This document shows, piece after piece, positions 63,210 to 64,000 of a DNA stretch of 64,000 bases (within the stretch, counting starts at the first letter, position 1; the number at the start of each line of letters is the position of its first letter). The notes beneath the pieces were generated by a model that saw only the letters and a program-made list of their open reading frames with translations, ran no database searches and was not told the DNA's origin. This DNA is from Robbsia andropogonis (GTDB lineage: Bacteria > Pseudomonadota > Gammaproteobacteria > Burkholderiales > Burkholderiaceae), in NCBI RefSeq assembly GCF_000970345.1, contig NZ_LAQU01000003.1:186001-250000 (forward strand), in the 5' to 3' direction. Both the position numbers and the translations under genes were made by a program.

Positions 63210-64000
63210 ATGGCCTCCGAGTACATCACGATCCAGTCGAAGGACAGCGGCCATTTCCGCGCCTATCTCGCGCTGCCGCCGCGCGGAATCGGCCCAGGCC
63301 TCGTACTCTGCCATGAAATCTTCGGCGCCAACGCCACCATGCGTGAACTGGCACACATCTACGCGGAAGAAGGCTATGTCGTGGCGGTCCCGGATCTGTA
63401 CTGGCGCGAAGAGCCGGGACTCGAATTCGACTACACCAGTAGCGACTGGCAACACGCCTATCGTCTGGGCGAGGCGTTTGACTTCGACCTCGGCGTCGAG
63501 GACGTGGGCGCGACGCTGGATGCATTGCGTGAAAGACCGGAGGTGCGCACGGAGACCACCGCCTCGATGGCCGGACGCCGCGAGCGGCCCGATACCCCGG
63601 TCTCGGCACCGCGTGAACCGGGCCGCGGCCTCTTTGGTGGCGCCGGCGGAGTATTCTGGCGCGGACGACGCAGCGCCAAGGAGAGCGGGGGCGCGGGCCT
63701 GGGCAGCCGGGAGGGCCCCCATGATGCCGGACTGACAGGGCCGAGCGAACGAGAAGCGCCCGGCGGCTTGTCGGTGGTCGGCTTTTCGCTTGGAGGCCGT
63801 CTGGCCTATCTGGCGGCATGCCGGTTGGAAGGCGTAAGCTGCGGTGTGTCCTATTACGGGACCGGGATCGAAGACCATCTCGACGAAGCGAATCACCTGT
63901 CGGGGCGCTTGGTCGTCCATCTGCCCGAGAACGACAAATTCGTTCCGGAAACGGGGCGGGAAGCCATCGCGTCACATTTTGCGGAATCGCGAAATGTGGA
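63210..64000 (+). CDS. Dienelactone hydrolase family protein, 3' end beyond window
   Basis: Alpha/beta hydrolase running off the right edge after 263 codons. Strands and motifs: LVLCHEIFGANATMRELA, VAVPDLYWREEPG, nucleophile elbow VVGFSLGGRLA (Ser where dienelactone hydrolase has Cys) and PENDKFVPE with the Asp expected of the triad; the His lies beyond the edge. Between the helix ending LRERPEVR and the nucleophile there is an unusual ~75-residue Gly/Arg/Glu-rich insertion. GAGGGAGAAG precedes the ATG. The gene has no stop in the window. Confidence 0.85.
   Translation, partial: MASEYITIQSKDSGHFRAYLALPPRGIGPGLVLCHEIFGANATMRELAHIYAEEGYVVAVPDLYWREEPGLEFDYTSSDWQHAYRLGEAFDFDLGVEDVGATLDALRERPEVRTETTASMAGRRERPDTPVSAPREPGRGLFGGAGGVFWRGRRSAKESGGAGLGSREGPHDAGLTGPSEREAPGGLSVVGFSLGGRLAYLAACRLEGVSCGVSYYGTGIEDHLDEANHLSGRLVVHLPENDKFVPETGREAIASHFAESRNV

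Noticed and set aside
63153..63975. Two long minus-strand frames at the right edge
   Set aside because: They are antisense shadows of the plus-strand dienelactone hydrolase gene, which has a good ribosome site and clear motifs but no stop within the window.

Overview
The window looks like a chromosomal segment of a high-GC beta-proteobacterium, most likely Burkholderiaceae. This rests on the gene repertoire (cysTWA, lpxL-type acyltransferase, an rsmI/yraN/diaA/dolP block) and on codon use; it is an inference, and the species is not identifiable from the sequence alone.

Layout. (1) 0.1-8.95 kb: a CPA1 Na+/H+ antiporter, two overlapping glycan genes (a GT8-like glycosyltransferase and a WaaZ-like putative Kdo transferase), yggT, thpR, and the sulfate ABC transporter genes cysT-cysW-cysA without a binding-protein gene. 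(2) 8.98-17.4 kb: a TonB-dependent receptor followed by an unusual single ORF joining a PnuC-type vitamin transporter to an APH/choline-kinase-fold kinase, an AEC transporter, and a GtrB-like plus GT39-like glycosyltransferase pair. (3) 17.5-31.2 kb: a catabolic island. A minus-strand set (two overlapping LysR genes, an ornithine cyclodeaminase homologue, a DapA-family aldolase) faces a ten-gene plus-strand operon: outer-membrane channel, alpha/beta C-C hydrolase, two-domain extradiol dioxygenase, Rieske ferredoxin, FAD monooxygenase, MFS, metal-dependent cyclase-family hydrolase, cupin, FAH-family hydrolase, SDR. I cannot assign its substrate. The FAD monooxygenase carries an in-frame TAG about 50 codons before its natural end.

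(4) 31.2-35.0 kb: an LpxL-like acyltransferase, an acyltransferase-3 membrane protein and a LysR regulator, separated by gene-poor DNA. (5) 35.1-42.6 kb: a homogentisate (tyrosine) operon on the minus strand: HMG-CoA-lyase-like, CaiB-type CoA transferase, hpd, MFS, hmgA, fahA. fahA is frameshifted by one base in an A-run. (6) 42.8-49.3 kb: a MerR-type regulator fused to a P-loop ATPase-like domain with a MerR-style 19-bp-spacer promoter, then a TRAP transporter (dctP-dctQ-dctM) with a class III aminotransferase under a divergent LysR gene.

(7) 49.3-56.0 kb: a mosaic accessory region beside a tRNA-Ala gene: a C-terminal remnant of the Wadjet protein JetD, three tandem tiny secreted Pro/His-rich proteins, a PanE-like reductase, and a 4-kb segment between 87-bp direct repeats. 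That segment has a broken IS6-type transposase, a broken aldo/keto reductase, VOC and SDR genes, two small overlapping ORFs (one resembling the C-terminus of class III extradiol dioxygenases) and an IclR regulator facing a perfect 41-bp palindrome. (8) 56.2-64.0 kb: core genes: cytochrome c, dolP, diaA, yraN, rsmI, rlpA, a DEDDh exonuclease, and a dienelactone hydrolase running off the right edge.

The best candidates for undescribed biology are the PnuC-kinase fusion with its receptor, the MerR-ATPase fusion, the three Pro/His mini-proteins, and the ten-gene ring-cleavage operon. All family calls come from motifs and memory of the families; no database search was run.
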